Shown here: positions 24,905 through 35,607 of the stretch, piece by piece | How positions within the stretch are numbered: position 1 is the stretch's first letter | Layout of the letters: every line of letters begins with the position of its first letter | Origin: Microdochium bolleyi | Lineage: Eukaryota > Ascomycota > Sordariomycetes > Xylariales > Microdochiaceae | Length of the DNA stretch: 64,000 nucleotides | Direction of reading: 5' to 3' | NCBI GenBank assembly: GCA_001566295.1 | Contig: KQ964245.1 | Coordinates: 3,601,524-3,665,523, forward strand | The notes under the pieces: model-generated | Seen by the model: only the letters and a program-made list of their open reading frames with translations | Databases searched by the model: none | What the model was told of the DNA's origin: nothing | Translations under genes and position numbers: made by a program

Positions 24905-25930
24905 ATGTCAACATACTACGAGTTTCGCATGCTCAACCTCCCGAGTCGGTACAAGCTGTCGGAGACAAGCCAGACCATGCTCAAGGCCCACGATGACTAC
25001 ATGACGAGTATCATCAGCGAAGCCGAGCTGGGGCGTCTCGTTCGGCTCTCCAAGGACAACCGGTCTGCGATGGTCGAGACCATGGTCAAGGTCTCAGAGA
25101 TCATGGCTAAAAAGCCAGACGAGTCAGCCCACTGTCTGGCAATCATCAAGACTTGCGGCGAGATCATCACCATCGCTGACAGACCCGTCCCCACGGGCGG
25201 CTTCCCGTACTTCTTCAAACTGCCCCCGGAGGTGCGGAATCGTGTCTACGACTTCTACCTGAGAGCCGGCGAAACAACAAAGACTCTGATACCACATCCC
25301 AAGAAACCCGCAGGTTGCTCCTGCGCTCCACACGAGGCCCCAAAGTACCTGTACTTCACCCCAAAATCAGTCTCAGCACTACGGGCCAGCAAACGACTGC
25401 GTCAAGAGATATACGCTGCCCTATACCGGCGATATGTGAGTCACCACCATGTGGGTATGAGCAAGTTCTAATCGAGCAACCAGACCTTCCACTACCCATG
25501 TGCGTGCGAAATGGGCCGCAGTCTAACCGCAGACTTCCAGCTGAAAGAGAATGTCCGCAGCATCAAGTTCCATTGGTGTGGTCCCAAGGCCGATACCGCC
25601 ATAGAAAAGCTCAAAGAGTGCTCATCTCTGGAATCGCTATGTGTGGTGGTGTCCAAGAGCACGACCAGACACCTGACCAGGCGGGAGCAGGGCTTCCACG
25701 CATTTTTCGGCTCCAAGAGGACGGTTCCCATCACGGACGCATTAGGTATCGATGAGCTGATCCAGCTTCGAGGCCTGAAGAAAGTGGAGGTTCGGACAGT
25801 AGATTCGCGGAGAGCAGACATGCGCACAGCTGACGAGCGAGCTTCCCTATCGGCGCTGCTGCAGGCTAACCTCAAGCTACCTCGAAAAGACGGAAGTGTC
25901 GATGCCCAAGACGATACCAATAGCCATTAG
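24905..25930 (+). CDS. 2EXR/F-box-like protein of unknown role (325 aa)
   Basis: Two exons, 24905-25435 and 25484-25930, separated by a 48-nt intron with GTGAGT donor, TTCTAAT branch and CAG acceptor; the frame closes exactly. Residues about 101-120 read FPYFFKLPPEVRNRVYDFYL, the LPPE-RN-IY pattern that opens the 2EXR and F-box-like domains abundant in ascomycetes. It continues with a family-typical segment in which the Phe/Leu-rich domain leads to a SALRASKRLRQEIYAALY helix. The C-terminal part has VRSIKFHW and LRGLKKVEVRT, in keeping with a short leucine-rich-like beta/alpha layout. Such proteins are often anonymous paralogues; a ubiquitin-ligase adaptor role is only possible. The N-terminal 90 residues are helical and not recognised. 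Confidence 0.75.
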
Positions 25931-26439
25931 GCCGCGATCGACTTCGTTGTCGGACTTATATGGATAAAAGGCGAGCGTGCGGTGCATCTGCCGCGTTGTG
26001 GAAAGAACCCCTACAACAGGCACGGTGCAAGAGTGCTCACGCATTCGGCCTTGGCTATGATTTATGTTTTAACCAAGATTAACCTCAGCACGATTTGCTT
26101 TCACATGCCCAGCTCTGGACACGAGGAACATGCGTTACTTCCACAAGTGGACACTCGTAGATTATTATCCCCTCAGTCACACGTAGAGACAGCATGTAGA
26201 TTGCGAAACAAGAATGAGGTTAGAAGAATCATCTCCAGTGTTCGCCCTCCACCAACATTCTCATCTATCCTGTTCTGTCTACGTGAACGCAAGCACGACA
26301 AACGCCCCTTGCAATGCTTCCGTGATGTGGGTATGTTGCAAATGCGAGTATACAAGATGAAAAAGAAAAAAGAAAAGGGGGCCAAGACAAAACAGCTGAG
26401 TCCCAAACAAAAGCACGTGAACATCGTCGATCGCGCTCT
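25931..26439. other. convergent intergenic region
   Basis: About 510 bases between the stop of the 2EXR-like gene and the stop of separase, which converge. It is A-rich near 26,350-26,420, which would fit 3' end formation. No gene was seen. Confidence 0.55.
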
Positions 26440-29400
26440 TCACTTGCCAATGTAGACCGGGATCCCGTACACGACGACCGCCGCGGCAGTGAGGTATCTA
26501 AAGCGGCACGCGGTCCTCGCCTTCACGACGGCCTCGACCAGGCTTGTCTTGCTCTCGCACTCGGCACCACCACTGCTGTTGCTGTTGCCACTGCTGCTGC
26601 TCCTGCTCTTCGACCGGGCCGCATCTCGGCCCTTGCTAGCGCCCTTGTCCTTGCCCTTGCCGGCGCTCGCACCTGCACGACGACCGCGCCGACCGCCGTC
26701 CGCCGCAGAGGCGGAAGCAGAGGCAGAAGTGGGAGAAAAAGTACCCTGTGGCAGCAAACCCCATTTCTCGAACAGGCTCCCTGCAAACCGGTCGATGTCG
26801 CGGTCCGTCACGTCCCACAGCGTGCCCGCGACCGCGGGGCTGCCCGCGAGCATGTAGTTCCACACGGGGCCGTGGCACTCGAACTCGCCGACGTCCGCCA
26901 GGCTCGCGGAGCTGCAGCCCATGAGCAGCGCGACGGCGCGGCACTTGGTCATGCGGCGCACCGTGCGGCCCCGGATGTACTGCGCGCCGCTGCCGTGGCC
27001 AAAGTACAGCAGCATGTCCGTGGATGTCAGGGACGTCTCGAACTCGGCTTCCGTGGGCGCGCGGGACTCGATGGACGACCAGGTCGGTGGCAGGGAGGCG
27101 AGGGCGCGGCCGAAGGTTGTCTGCGTGTTGGTGAGGTCCGAGCCGGGGTTGAGGATGTACGACCCGGACCGGATCGAGACGTGGTGGCCTTCGCGAGGCT
27201 TGCGGGCAGTGCTTGACGGCGGAGCAGGAGACGTGGTTGTGGAGTCGTCGACCTCCATCTGGTCCTCCTGCTCGTGGCCTGGCCCTGCCTGCTGTGGCTC
27301 TTCTCGGCCGGGTATGCTCTGCTCCAGTATCAACCGGCGCAGACACGCAAGCGACGGTATCCTGGACACCGCAGAGCCATCCATGCACGGGAGGGACTCC
27401 CAGGGAAAGATGTGCAAGGCTTTGTCTACAATCAGAATCGTGTGTGCCTGCTCGTGCGCGGCGATGGACTTTGCCTCGATCTGATACGAGTGGATGGCAT
27501 CAAATGTGTCGACCACCATGGCGTCAAAGTCAATCTCGTCATAGGCGTTGCGCTCGCCGTTGAACTGGAGGATGTCAATCACGAAATAGAGCAGGTCATT
27601 AAGCGGCTCGTCGAGATCGACGTCCGGGACTGTGGCATCTCCGAGACTGACGAACAGCTCGTAGATCCGTGGGTCGAGTGTGATCTTCGACCCAGACGCT
27701 GCAGACTTTGGCTTCTTGCCACGGACTTGGCGCCTAGAAGGGAGATGCTTGTCTAGGATATCCAAGAATGAGCGTTGGAACCTGGCGAGTAGCTCAGGGC
27801 GCCGCTGGCTTGGAGCGAAGACCCCCTTGAAACCACCTAGCCATGTCTGTTCAACATTGTCAAGCAGGTCCTTCATCCGCTCATCGAGAGCTTCTCGTTC
27901 TGCCCACCACTCAGCCTTGGCACCCTTCTGGCTCATGTCCCGCGCATCGTGGCTTGTGCGGTTGATCTCCTTGATGATCTCCAGCAGCTCTGAACGTCCC
28001 TGGTGGAAATCGAACACGTCAATGTCGGCATCCCTCGAATTTGCTCGCTCGAGGGGCAGGCGGATGGCGAATGGGCTGTGTCCGGCTTGCAGCTTTGTGA
28101 TGCACAAGTCGTGCTGTCCATCACCCAACGAAACAGATACGACGTTCCAGTCGCGCGGGATGATGTCGACAAAGTCACGCTGGAACTTTGCCATGTCGGT
28201 CGCCGGGCCCAGACTTGACCGCCTGCTGTCAGAACTTTCGACAAGTATAGGCCAATCAGTGCCGTGGGGTTTCTTGGAGTCCTGAGCCAAGGTCTTCTTC
28301 TCGCGACGCCATACGAGATTTCGTGCCATCTCTACCGAGCAGGTCGCATGGGCTGGGTGGCCGGGTCGCTGGGTCTTGCCAGAGACAGTCGTGGTCAGTA
28401 GCACGGATACACTCTGGAGTAGAACGGCTACGCGGTGGACGAGAGAACCCTTGCCGCTGCGCACAGCGATCGAGTGGGCCTCGAGAAGGTAGTCTTGAGC
28501 TCTGCGCAGGCCTTCTTGGAATGTGTCGATCTCTTGTGCTGTGCGGCGAGGAGCTGGGGACGTGGATAATGAGACGCGATTTGCTATTGACCTCTCCTTG
28601 CTGCTTGCGGCGACCGCCGGGAACGATAGAGTGGACTCTTGGATCACGGAGAAGACAGAATCGTGTCCCATCTGCTCGAGACTTCGGCCAACCAGGGTGA
28701 CAGCTTGAAGGAACCTGGCCTCCGATATATCCATGGAAAGGCTCGACAAGGCTGGCGTGCCCTCCAGAATCGCGGAGGCTGCAACCCAATCCTTTTGCTT
28801 AATGGATACCAGAGACTGCTGCTGGAAGACTGCGGCCTGCAGCTGACGCAGCAGAACATCCATCACAGCGGCAGGAGGCGCTGCTTGTGGATTAGCCGGA
28901 GCGCGCTTGATAGCAGTCTTGGTCACGGCTGGTTTAGCTCGCGTAGTCTTGGTCGTCTTGGCCATCCGTGTCTGCCTTGTCCTTGCTGTGGATGCTGCAG
29001 GCTGTGCAAGACTAAGTTTTGCCATGTCGTCTTCTAGCTTGGTCTCTGTGGGCAACTGGACAACTCCTTTCGTTTCCGCCAGTACCTTGATCATGTAGTC
29101 TGCTTTTGCGACAATGTCTGTGGCAATTGCTGGGTCCGTGTCGTGATATATCTTGCTGAGTTGGCACAGAGCCTGGACGTTGGCATACGTTGGCTCGATT
29201 GCGTTCATCGTGGGGAGCAATCGACTTGCTAGTTGCACAGCCTTGTCCATATCTCCAGCGCTCCGATGTATGAAGGCGAGCCAAGCTGTGGCCTGCAGGG
29301 CATAGACAGGTGACTGGGTTGTGCTGGCAATCTTCTGAGCCTGTTCGGCGTAATACATGGTTTCCTGGTACAGGCCAAAATGCGCGAATATCCACGAGAG

Positions 29401-32400
29401 ACGATTGGTGTACTCGAACAGAGCACATGCAATTCTCCAAAAACGAGGACCTGTCGCATTCCCAGACGCCTTCACACTTCCGCTTTCAGCCGTGTCGAGG
29501 CTGATGTTACTTTGGGTGCTGGCTTGTTGAGACACGTCAGAGGACTCTTCCTGGGAGGAAGACTTGCTCTCGAAGCGTGCCCAGTCATGGAAGACTGTCT
29601 GGACTGCTGTTTTCGCGAACTCGAGCGCGTGATGAGAGTCTCCGCGTTCCAGTGCTACCAGAGATGCGATGGAGCACGCCCGTGCCGTGAGCATCCGCTT
29701 GTCAGCACCGCTGACTTTCTTGCATGATTGTTTGGCGAGGTTCGATGCAGAGTCTTGGGCGGCGGCAATGTTTACTTCCGCCTTCTCGTATTCCCCAACA
29801 GCAAGATAGTATTCAGCAGCAGCCAGGTAGAATGATGCAGATGCATCCGAGGCAAGTTCGAGATGAGTGATGTTATCCTCGCCCTCAGAAACCATCTTTC
29901 GAGCCCGACTTGAGTGACCCATCTGAAGCTGTTGTAGGATGAGAGTGGACGTATGCACATACTGAGTATCCTGCGATGCCTTGGATGAAAGCTGGGAGAT
30001 CTTGCTTGACAGCTCCAGGGCATCTGCGGATAGCAGCTGCATGCCTTTGATTCGCGCGAAGTCGGATAGCGACTGCAGCACAGTAAGCAGCTGTTCAGGG
30101 TCGTCCACGTGCTTGCATAGCTGCTCGTGCGTGGTGCACTGCGAGACGATCCGTGCCCAACGCCCAAGAACTTCACTGATATTCGTATCCTCCAAACTAC
30201 CCTGTGCCATTGCCAGAGTGCATGTCGCCAAGCTCAAAAGATGCGAAATGTAGCATTGCAATCCAGCGTCTTCTGAAAGGTCATCCTCTGATATTGTCGA
30301 TACGGTCGAGGCAATCTCTGCTTGCCAGGCGGTGGTGTCTATGTCGCGCCCAAGCAGCCGCAGTGTGACGCGAAGAAGAGTTCGAAGCCTCCTGATAGGG
30401 TATTTTTGAGCTTTATACAGGTCCAGGAGTGACTGGACAACCGAGTTGAAAGCGTCCTCGTCCTTAGACACTCTGGCGTCGTCGGCATAGACGTAATGGA
30501 GATCATGCTCAAGCGCGACCACCTTTTCTGATCCAGTGAAGAGCCAGGTCCAGTCTGCAGGTTGCTTGTCAAGCTTGGCAAGATTGCAGACAGCTCTTGA
30601 CAGCGCTTCGGTTTCTGGCGTCTTCCTCCAGGCAGCCGAGACGGACTGTGTTGACAAAGATGTCCAGATCTGCTGAGCAGTCTCGTCCCTCACCAGATAA
30701 TCTCTGATGGACCTGATGGCGTCCGCCGCATCTTCCTTCCTTCCTGACGCCCTGCATAATTCCGCAAAGCGTTCCCATTTGACTAGTACTTGCGCACGCA
30801 GGCGCTCAGGCCGAGAGACGTTCTTGACACAGTCGACAGACCTTCGCAGTGCCTTCAGGGATATTGTCTCTGTCGATTTCGTGGCAGACTTTCGTAGTAT
30901 GAGGTGTTGTTGGTAATAGAAGTGCGACACTTTGACGTGGTACGAGTTTGCAGGGTTCGTGTTGACGCTGGAGCTGAAAGTGTCCTCGAAATGTTCGAGC
31001 AGTCCGAGAACATCCTGCAGAGAGGGATCCATGGTCTCCCAGTCGAGAGCTTCTTTGTCCAGAGCTACTTTCAGGAGCATTAGGGCAGAGTCGATAATGA
31101 GATGGACATACTTCTTGAGCAGTTGCCGGCGCTGCTCGAAGCGAAGAAGTTCTTTTGTAGCTCCTGGCGTAGCTGGAGGTTTGCCCATCCATCTCAGACA
31201 AAACCGTGGCAGCTGAAGGATGAAGGACTGCAAGTGTTGCTGCACAGTCTCATCGGACGATCTCTTCTGTGAGCCCACGAGTGTACTCATGACAGCTTTT
31301 CGTAAATTGCAAACACTGAGCAGCAGTTCGTCAAGCTCCGATGTACTGCCGCTTAGCGGTCCTTGTAATCCGTCCAGAACTTCTGTAATAAGACCCTCCG
31401 TGGTCTGCTCAGCGTTTTTGAGGAGCACAGATAGCAGGCGTGAAGACACCGAGCACTGTCTCGCTGGCGTGTCTTTCGTTCTATCCACGTTCTCCTTGAC
31501 CTTGGTCATCCATGTAACTGCTTCCCTGAATTTGCCCGCCTCCTGAGATACAGCTCCTAGCATTTCGTAGATAACTGTCGTTGGCCCTCGTTCCAGCTTG
31601 GAGAGAGAGTGACCAGCGGCTTCTATAGTTTCGAGCAATTGCGAGCAAGCTTGGGTGATGATTCCATAGTTCGTGCTCGGCTCCCGTGAAGTCCGCCTGG
31701 AGAATGCCTGTAAGCATTTCGAGAAGGGCAAAAGAATCTCCCTGTCGACGTCGCCTTGATTTCTTGTCCATTTCCACGCATGTAGCTTCAAGCTAAGTGC
31801 AATAGATTGTGCCTCAAGGCAAATCTCGGGTTGTGGGCTCAATTTCGGTTCGTTGGCTATCGCATCGTCTTTTGTTGAGACACTGCATGTGAGAGAGAGG
31901 ACTGTTTGTGAAAGAGTCTCGAGCTGCTTTGAACAACGACTGGCGTCTGTAGCGCCAGTCTTCAAAGACCGTTTTGTGAGCTGGAAAGGTGATGTCGCAT
32001 TGCTGAGTCGTAAAGCTGGGAGTACTGTGGATAATAGAGAGGTTTTGTTCATGCCGTGCAGTATACGCAGTGCTTGAAGCTGGGTTGATGTGATCAGGCT
32101 GAGCAATGGGCCGGGGATTTCGATATCAGGGAAATCGAGCAGGTCGGCAAAGACCTTTGACGTTGTTGTTAGCGAAGCACTCGGAATCACCGCTTTCGAT
32201 TTTGTGGTTGACCCTTCGGAAGGCACGAGGAGAACATCGAGCCGTCGCTTGAGCACGCGGATCTCCCTGAAAGCGTGTTCGTGAAGCCTCAATGCTATCA
32301 ACTTGTTGATAAAAGATGACAGTCCGGACTCGAGTTGTAGTTCCGGCAGTGCGACAGCGCCTGCCGTCTGCAGCGTTCTCAAGCAGGTAAAAGCGACGTG

Positions 32401-32979
32401 AGCGCACTCTACAAGCGCAAGACAGCCATTAGAGACACTTGCAGACGCTGCACTTGTCGGCTTTTGGGCATCGCCCATCGGCAACGTCGAGACTTTGTTC
32501 AAAGCCCGAGGCTGTAACGGCGCCATCGGCATCGATGTAGATCGGCGCAGCGCTTTTCTCGTGCTCGGGGTAGGTGGCTCGGTCGCCTCTGAACTCAGTT
32601 CAGGCTTTGCCGAGTCTGTGGATTTTGCAGCCTCGCCGAGGGCTTTGAGGGAGGCGTTGATGACCTGTGTGGCGAGAACAGCCCTCTCCTTCGGTGGCAG
32701 GCTTTCGTCATTGTCGATTTTTGGGGTCGTCACGGTTCTCGAAGCTCGATTCGTGGCGGTAGGTTTCTCGGCATTTCTTGTGGTCGCCCTTGATGTTGTG
32801 CCTCTAGCAGTTGTTTTTGTCGTGCGCGCACTTGCCGCGGTCTTTGTCGTCGCATCGCTGCTGTCTTGTATTATATCCTGTAGCAGCTGCTTCAAAGTTG
32901 CTGATATTGTCGAGCTGCAGGAGCTGGCTGATTTGACGCCGTCGCGGACGACATCAACTTGGGCCCTCGATGGTGCCAT
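26440..32979 (-). CDS. separase (caspase-fold cysteine protease of sister chromatid separation)
   Basis: A single 2179-aa frame on the minus strand. The first ATG of the frame is at 32979 (MAPSRAQ). The frame stays open 27 bases further upstream but without an ATG. Length matches fungal separases such as Aspergillus BimB and yeast Esp1. The N-terminal two thirds are alpha-helical repeats with low-complexity Thr/Ala/Lys stretches. The C-terminal peptidase C50 domain shows TDMLLYFGHGSGAQY with the catalytic His at residue 1995, and RAVALLMGCSSASL with the catalytic Cys at residue 2022, followed by HGPVWNYMLAGSPAVAGTLWDVTDRDIDRFA. Separase cleaves the kleisin subunit of cohesin at anaphase onset and is held inactive by securin until then. 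An odd insertion of Ser/Ala/Gly/Lys-rich sequence lies near the C-terminus before the last 40 residues. Identification is firm. Confidence 0.95.
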   Translation of the reverse strand: MAPSRAQVDVVRDGVKSASSCSSTISATLKQLLQDIIQDSSDATTKTAASARTTKTTARGTTSRATTRNAEKPTATNRASRTVTTPKIDNDESLPPKERAVLATQVINASLKALGEAAKSTDSAKPELSSEATEPPTPSTRKALRRSTSMPMAPLQPRALNKVSTLPMGDAQKPTSAASASVSNGCLALVECAHVAFTCLRTLQTAGAVALPELQLESGLSSFINKLIALRLHEHAFREIRVLKRRLDVLLVPSEGSTTKSKAVIPSASLTTTSKVFADLLDFPDIEIPGPLLSLITSTQLQALRILHGMNKTSLLSTVLPALRLSNATSPFQLTKRSLKTGATDASRCSKQLETLSQTVLSLTCSVSTKDDAIANEPKLSPQPEICLEAQSIALSLKLHAWKWTRNQGDVDREILLPFSKCLQAFSRRTSREPSTNYGIITQACSQLLETIEAAGHSLSKLERGPTTVIYEMLGAVSQEAGKFREAVTWMTKVKENVDRTKDTPARQCSVSSRLLSVLLKNAEQTTEGLITEVLDGLQGPLSGSTSELDELLLSVCNLRKAVMSTLVGSQKRSSDETVQQHLQSFILQLPRFCLRWMGKPPATPGATKELLRFEQRRQLLKKYVHLIIDSALMLLKVALDKEALDWETMDPSLQDVLGLLEHFEDTFSSSVNTNPANSYHVKVSHFYYQQHLILRKSATKSTETISLKALRRSVDCVKNVSRPERLRAQVLVKWERFAELCRASGRKEDAADAIRSIRDYLVRDETAQQIWTSLSTQSVSAAWRKTPETEALSRAVCNLAKLDKQPADWTWLFTGSEKVVALEHDLHYVYADDARVSKDEDAFNSVVQSLLDLYKAQKYPIRRLRTLLRVTLRLLGRDIDTTAWQAEIASTVSTISEDDLSEDAGLQCYISHLLSLATCTLAMAQGSLEDTNISEVLGRWARIVSQCTTHEQLCKHVDDPEQLLTVLQSLSDFARIKGMQLLSADALELSSKISQLSSKASQDTQYVHTSTLILQQLQMGHSSRARKMVSEGEDNITHLELASDASASFYLAAAEYYLAVGEYEKAEVNIAAAQDSASNLAKQSCKKVSGADKRMLTARACSIASLVALERGDSHHALEFAKTAVQTVFHDWARFESKSSSQEESSDVSQQASTQSNISLDTAESGSVKASGNATGPRFWRIACALFEYTNRLSWIFAHFGLYQETMYYAEQAQKIASTTQSPVYALQATAWLAFIHRSAGDMDKAVQLASRLLPTMNAIEPTYANVQALCQLSKIYHDTDPAIATDIVAKADYMIKVLAETKGVVQLPTETKLEDDMAKLSLAQPAASTARTRQTRMAKTTKTTRAKPAVTKTAIKRAPANPQAAPPAAVMDVLLRQLQAAVFQQQSLVSIKQKDWVAASAILEGTPALSSLSMDISEARFLQAVTLVGRSLEQMGHDSVFSVIQESTLSFPAVAASSKERSIANRVSLSTSPAPRRTAQEIDTFQEGLRRAQDYLLEAHSIAVRSGKGSLVHRVAVLLQSVSVLLTTTVSGKTQRPGHPAHATCSVEMARNLVWRREKKTLAQDSKKPHGTDWPILVESSDSRRSSLGPATDMAKFQRDFVDIIPRDWNVVSVSLGDGQHDLCITKLQAGHSPFAIRLPLERANSRDADIDVFDFHQGRSELLEIIKEINRTSHDARDMSQKGAKAEWWAEREALDERMKDLLDNVEQTWLGGFKGVFAPSQRRPELLARFQRSFLDILDKHLPSRRQVRGKKPKSAASGSKITLDPRIYELFVSLGDATVPDVDLDEPLNDLLYFVIDILQFNGERNAYDEIDFDAMVVDTFDAIHSYQIEAKSIAAHEQAHTILIVDKALHIFPWESLPCMDGSAVSRIPSLACLRRLILEQSIPGREEPQQAGPGHEQEDQMEVDDSTTTSPAPPSSTARKPREGHHVSIRSGSYILNPGSDLTNTQTTFGRALASLPPTWSSIESRAPTEAEFETSLTSTDMLLYFGHGSGAQYIRGRTVRRMTKCRAVALLMGCSSASLADVGEFECHGPVWNYMLAGSPAVAGTLWDVTDRDIDRFAGSLFEKWGLLPQGTFSPTSASASASAADGGRRGRRAGASAGKGKDKGASKGRDAARSKSRSSSSGNSNSSGGAECESKTSLVEAVVKARTACRFRYLTAAAVVVYGIPVYIGK

Positions 32980-33569
32980 ACTCGTTGTGCCAGTTGGAGG
33001 GATCACGCGATTCCTGCGTAGCTATCGAATCTTGTTGTCGTCGATTATTATGGTATCGTCGAGAGCATGTTGTGTGTGCTTTGTTGACTCCAGAACGCCG
33101 CGCCTGAAATGCGAGAAAAATACGCGAAAGCCAAGGTGAATGAGGTCGTGACCGGATGCTGTGATGCTGAATGTACAAACCAAAGAGTTGCCCGTGCCCG
33201 CGCTCAGGGAATGACGATCCTGGTCGACGGCGCTTGGGTCGAAATCAATATTGACAGGACCCTCTCCAAAGACAGGGCCACCCGCCGAGCCCGCCCGCGT
33301 CGAAATCACTGACGGTGATTGCTCGTGGCCATCCAATATCTCTGGGGTCTGCCCCGCCGACCTAGGCTCTATGTGGGCAAGCGTGGTCGACCCGGCAACA
33401 GGTGGTACCGCTGCCGAGTTCGCACTTCTCATTCGTCGACTGTTTCGTGGAGCCAAGAGGTACCCCAAACGTCTTTTCATCCCGCTCCAAGGCAAAGAGA
33501 GGAATCACCATTGCGACAGACAACAGTCTGCCTTCAGACGAGCACACGACACCAGCTCTCCCACTTCCC
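32980..33569. promoter_or_regulatory. divergent promoter region between separase and a mitochondrial protein gene
   Basis: About 590 bases between divergent start codons. It should carry the separase promoter on one strand and that of the small membrane-protein gene on the other. An open frame runs from 33402 into the downstream gene, so its true start could be earlier. No individual site could be named. Confidence 0.5.
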
Positions 33570-34217
33570 ATGGACAAGACACTGGGCCTTGCCCACTTCG
33601 CGCGAGCGACTCGCGTCAGCCGCGTCCAGCCGGCCCTCCTCGCACGACACATGAGCTCGGGCCCTTCCGTCGTCCAGCCGTCCTTCTGGAAGTCCATGAT
33701 CCCGAAGCCGTTCCGCCGCCACCAACGTAAGACTGGCTACCACCCCGAGTTCCTCGTCCTCGACACGCCGAAGCCGAAAGTAAAAAAGGACTGGAACCCG
33801 GCGACGTTCTTCATAATTATCTTCCTTTTCATCGGTTCAATGGCCATCCAGATGATCGCCCTGCGCCGGGAGTTCAGTGCCTTCACGCGCAGGGCAGACG
33901 TGCGCATCGGCCTGCTCCGCGAGGTCGTCGAGAAGCTACAGCGTGGGGAGCACGTCGATGTGGAGAAGGCGCTCGGCACTGGCGATGCTCAGAAGGAGCT
34001 CGAGTGGGAGCAGGTGCTGCGCGAGATTGAGCGTGACGACATCATGAAGAACACGCAGAAAAGCAGCAAGTCAAGATCGCAAGCAGCCCAGAGTGTCCCG
34101 TCAAGACAATCTGCGCCTGCATCCACGGAGCCCAAGCACGACGCACAGACAAAGGCAAGCCCGGACACAGACGGCGAGACAAAAGTCAAGCCAGTCGGCT
34201 TCTCCAGCTTCTTCTGA
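33570..34217 (+). CDS. probable mitochondrial single-pass membrane protein with coiled coil (215 aa)
   Basis: Unspliced frame; the ATG at 33570 is chosen because the following 30 residues (MDKTLGLAHFARATRVSRVQ and on to the RHMSS cleavage-like site) form a basic amphipathic mitochondrial presequence. Earlier in-frame ATGs would bury it. A conserved-looking block GYHPEFLVLDTPKPKVKKDWNP precedes one strong transmembrane helix at residues about 80-98, followed by a charged coiled-coil segment (FTRRADVRIGLLREVVEKLQ) and a disordered Ser/Thr/Lys tail. The layout (presequence, one helix, soluble coil) suits a fungal mitochondrial inner-membrane family of unknown function, possibly the one catalogued as DUF5321; that name is from memory and unverified. 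It may help assemble a respiratory or ribosomal complex, but no function is shown. It converges with the sirtuin gene 109 bases downstream. Confidence 0.75.
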   Translation: MDKTLGLAHFARATRVSRVQPALLARHMSSGPSVVQPSFWKSMIPKPFRRHQRKTGYHPEFLVLDTPKPKVKKDWNPATFFIIIFLFIGSMAIQMIALRREFSAFTRRADVRIGLLREVVEKLQRGEHVDVEKALGTGDAQKELEWEQVLREIERDDIMKNTQKSSKSRSQAAQSVPSRQSAPASTEPKHDAQTKASPDTDGETKVKPVGFSSFF

Positions 34218-34326
34218 AAAAGTCTATGTACACTGATATGCACCAACAAATCTATCATATTGTACAACAGTCATACAGCCGTCCTATAGAGCGTCGCATT
34301 GCGGCAGTGGGGGTAGTGAGGACTTG

Positions 34327-35607
34327 TCATGACATCATGTCCTTGAACACGGACGCTCCGTGAGCTTCTGCACCATGATCGTGTTGATCCTCCGGTGTCG
34401 TTCCGCTCCTGGAAAGCCGAAGCTCCTCGACAAGGGCAGGAAGGAGGTCATCGGTGGATAATTCCACCCTGACGCCCTGCGCGCCATTCTGCCCAGGGTC
34501 CAGCTTCGTGAAGAAGGCATCTTCGCCTCTCACACCTCCGATGTTGATGATAGCGATCGGCACACCTCGATCCTGCGCTCTCTTGACCAGGCGCCAGGCT
34601 GAATACGTGGCGAGAGATGTTCCCAAGACGAGCACCCGCGCAGCATCTTCGACGGCCTGCTCGGCGGCAGACTTGGCTGCGGGCCGGACGTTCTCGCCGA
34701 ACATTGTGACTGCTGGCTTCAGCACACCCGCGTTACTTGTGGTCTTCCACCCGCCGTCGGTATCTGCCTCGACCGTGGCCCGGCTGCCGTCCGCCAGCAC
34801 CGGAGGACTACTCAAGCATCGCGGACACGGCGGGTAGCGGAACGTGGTGTACGGAGCATTGGGCACATCGACATCGCCATCGGGGTTGGCGCGCATCCCC
34901 TTGGCCTTGCGCTCTTCCGGGTCCTCCGTCTCCAGCGCCCCAGTCGCCATGATCTCCTGCAGGAACGCCGCCCAGGCCGGGTTCAGCCGAGCGAGCTCAT
35001 CCTGGAACACATCGCGCGGCAGCTCCTCATAGCAGGAAGTACACACTGTCGCCCTTAGGTAGCCATGTAGCTCGACCGTAGGCAGTTTCGGGTGCGCCTT
35101 GGGGTGGAAGGAATCGACGTTCTGTGTAATCACCGTGTCCACCAATCCCATCTCGCCCAGGTGCTTGACCGCAAAGTGCGTGGCGTTGGGCCGCGCCTTG
35201 TGCAGCGTCGTCCAGCCCAGGAAGCTGCGGGCCCAGTAACGCTTGCGGGCCTCGTGACTCTGCAAGAACTCGTGGTGGTAGATGGGCCGGTACGTCTTGT
35301 TGACGCGGTACGTGCCCTTTGTGCCCCGGTAGTCGGCCAGCCCGCTGGCTACGGAGATGCCTGCCCCAGTCAGCACGACGGTGGGCTGTGGCGGCGATGA
35401 CCGGCTGATGCCAGCGCCAGTGAGGTGCTGCTGGGTGAGGCCTGGGAGACGTCCGCCTCCTGCTGATGTCGGCGAGGGCGAAGGCTCCGCATTGAAGAAG
35501 TTGCGCAGCGCGGCGAGGGCGCCGGGTATTGATGTCGCGCTGGCCGGGATGATTGTCGGTGCTGCCAGCACGTCCGTGTACGGGATCCGAAGCTTGGAGC
35601 TGCGCAT
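34327..35607 (-). CDS. class II (SIRT4-like) sirtuin, NAD-dependent deacylase, probably mitochondrial
   Basis: A single 426-aa frame from ATG at 35607. The Sir2 core has VVLTGAGISVASGLADYRG at about 77-95, TQNVDSFH at 161-168, the catalytic His at 181 in ELHGYL, zinc ligands C189/C192 and C261/C264, VTMFGENV, and VLVLGTSLATYSAWRLVK. The pattern and the spacing between zinc Cys pairs suit the class II SIRT4-type enzymes, which deacylate lysines or ADP-ribosylate mitochondrial proteins using NAD. The basic, low-acidic N-terminus could be a targeting peptide. Two oddities: the usual NVDGLH is NVDSFH, and a second TGAGIS copy stands 17 residues before the real nucleotide-binding motif. An insertion of about 60 residues sits between the zinc pairs. 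It is head-to-head with a mitochondrial-type cation transporter. Confidence 0.9.
   Translation of the reverse strand: MRSSKLRIPYTDVLAAPTIIPASATSIPGALAALRNFFNAEPSPSPTSAGGGRLPGLTQQHLTGAGISRSSPPQPTVVLTGAGISVASGLADYRGTKGTYRVNKTYRPIYHHEFLQSHEARKRYWARSFLGWTTLHKARPNATHFAVKHLGEMGLVDTVITQNVDSFHPKAHPKLPTVELHGYLRATVCTSCYEELPRDVFQDELARLNPAWAAFLQEIMATGALETEDPEERKAKGMRANPDGDVDVPNAPYTTFRYPPCPRCLSSPPVLADGSRATVEADTDGGWKTTSNAGVLKPAVTMFGENVRPAAKSAAEQAVEDAARVLVLGTSLATYSAWRLVKRAQDRGVPIAIINIGGVRGEDAFFTKLDPGQNGAQGVRVELSTDDLLPALVEELRLSRSGTTPEDQHDHGAEAHGASVFKDMMS

Noticed and set aside
26636..27388. A 250-residue minus-strand frame within the separase gene
   Set aside because: It is an out-of-frame shadow of the separase catalytic region, whose own frame carries the His and Cys motifs.
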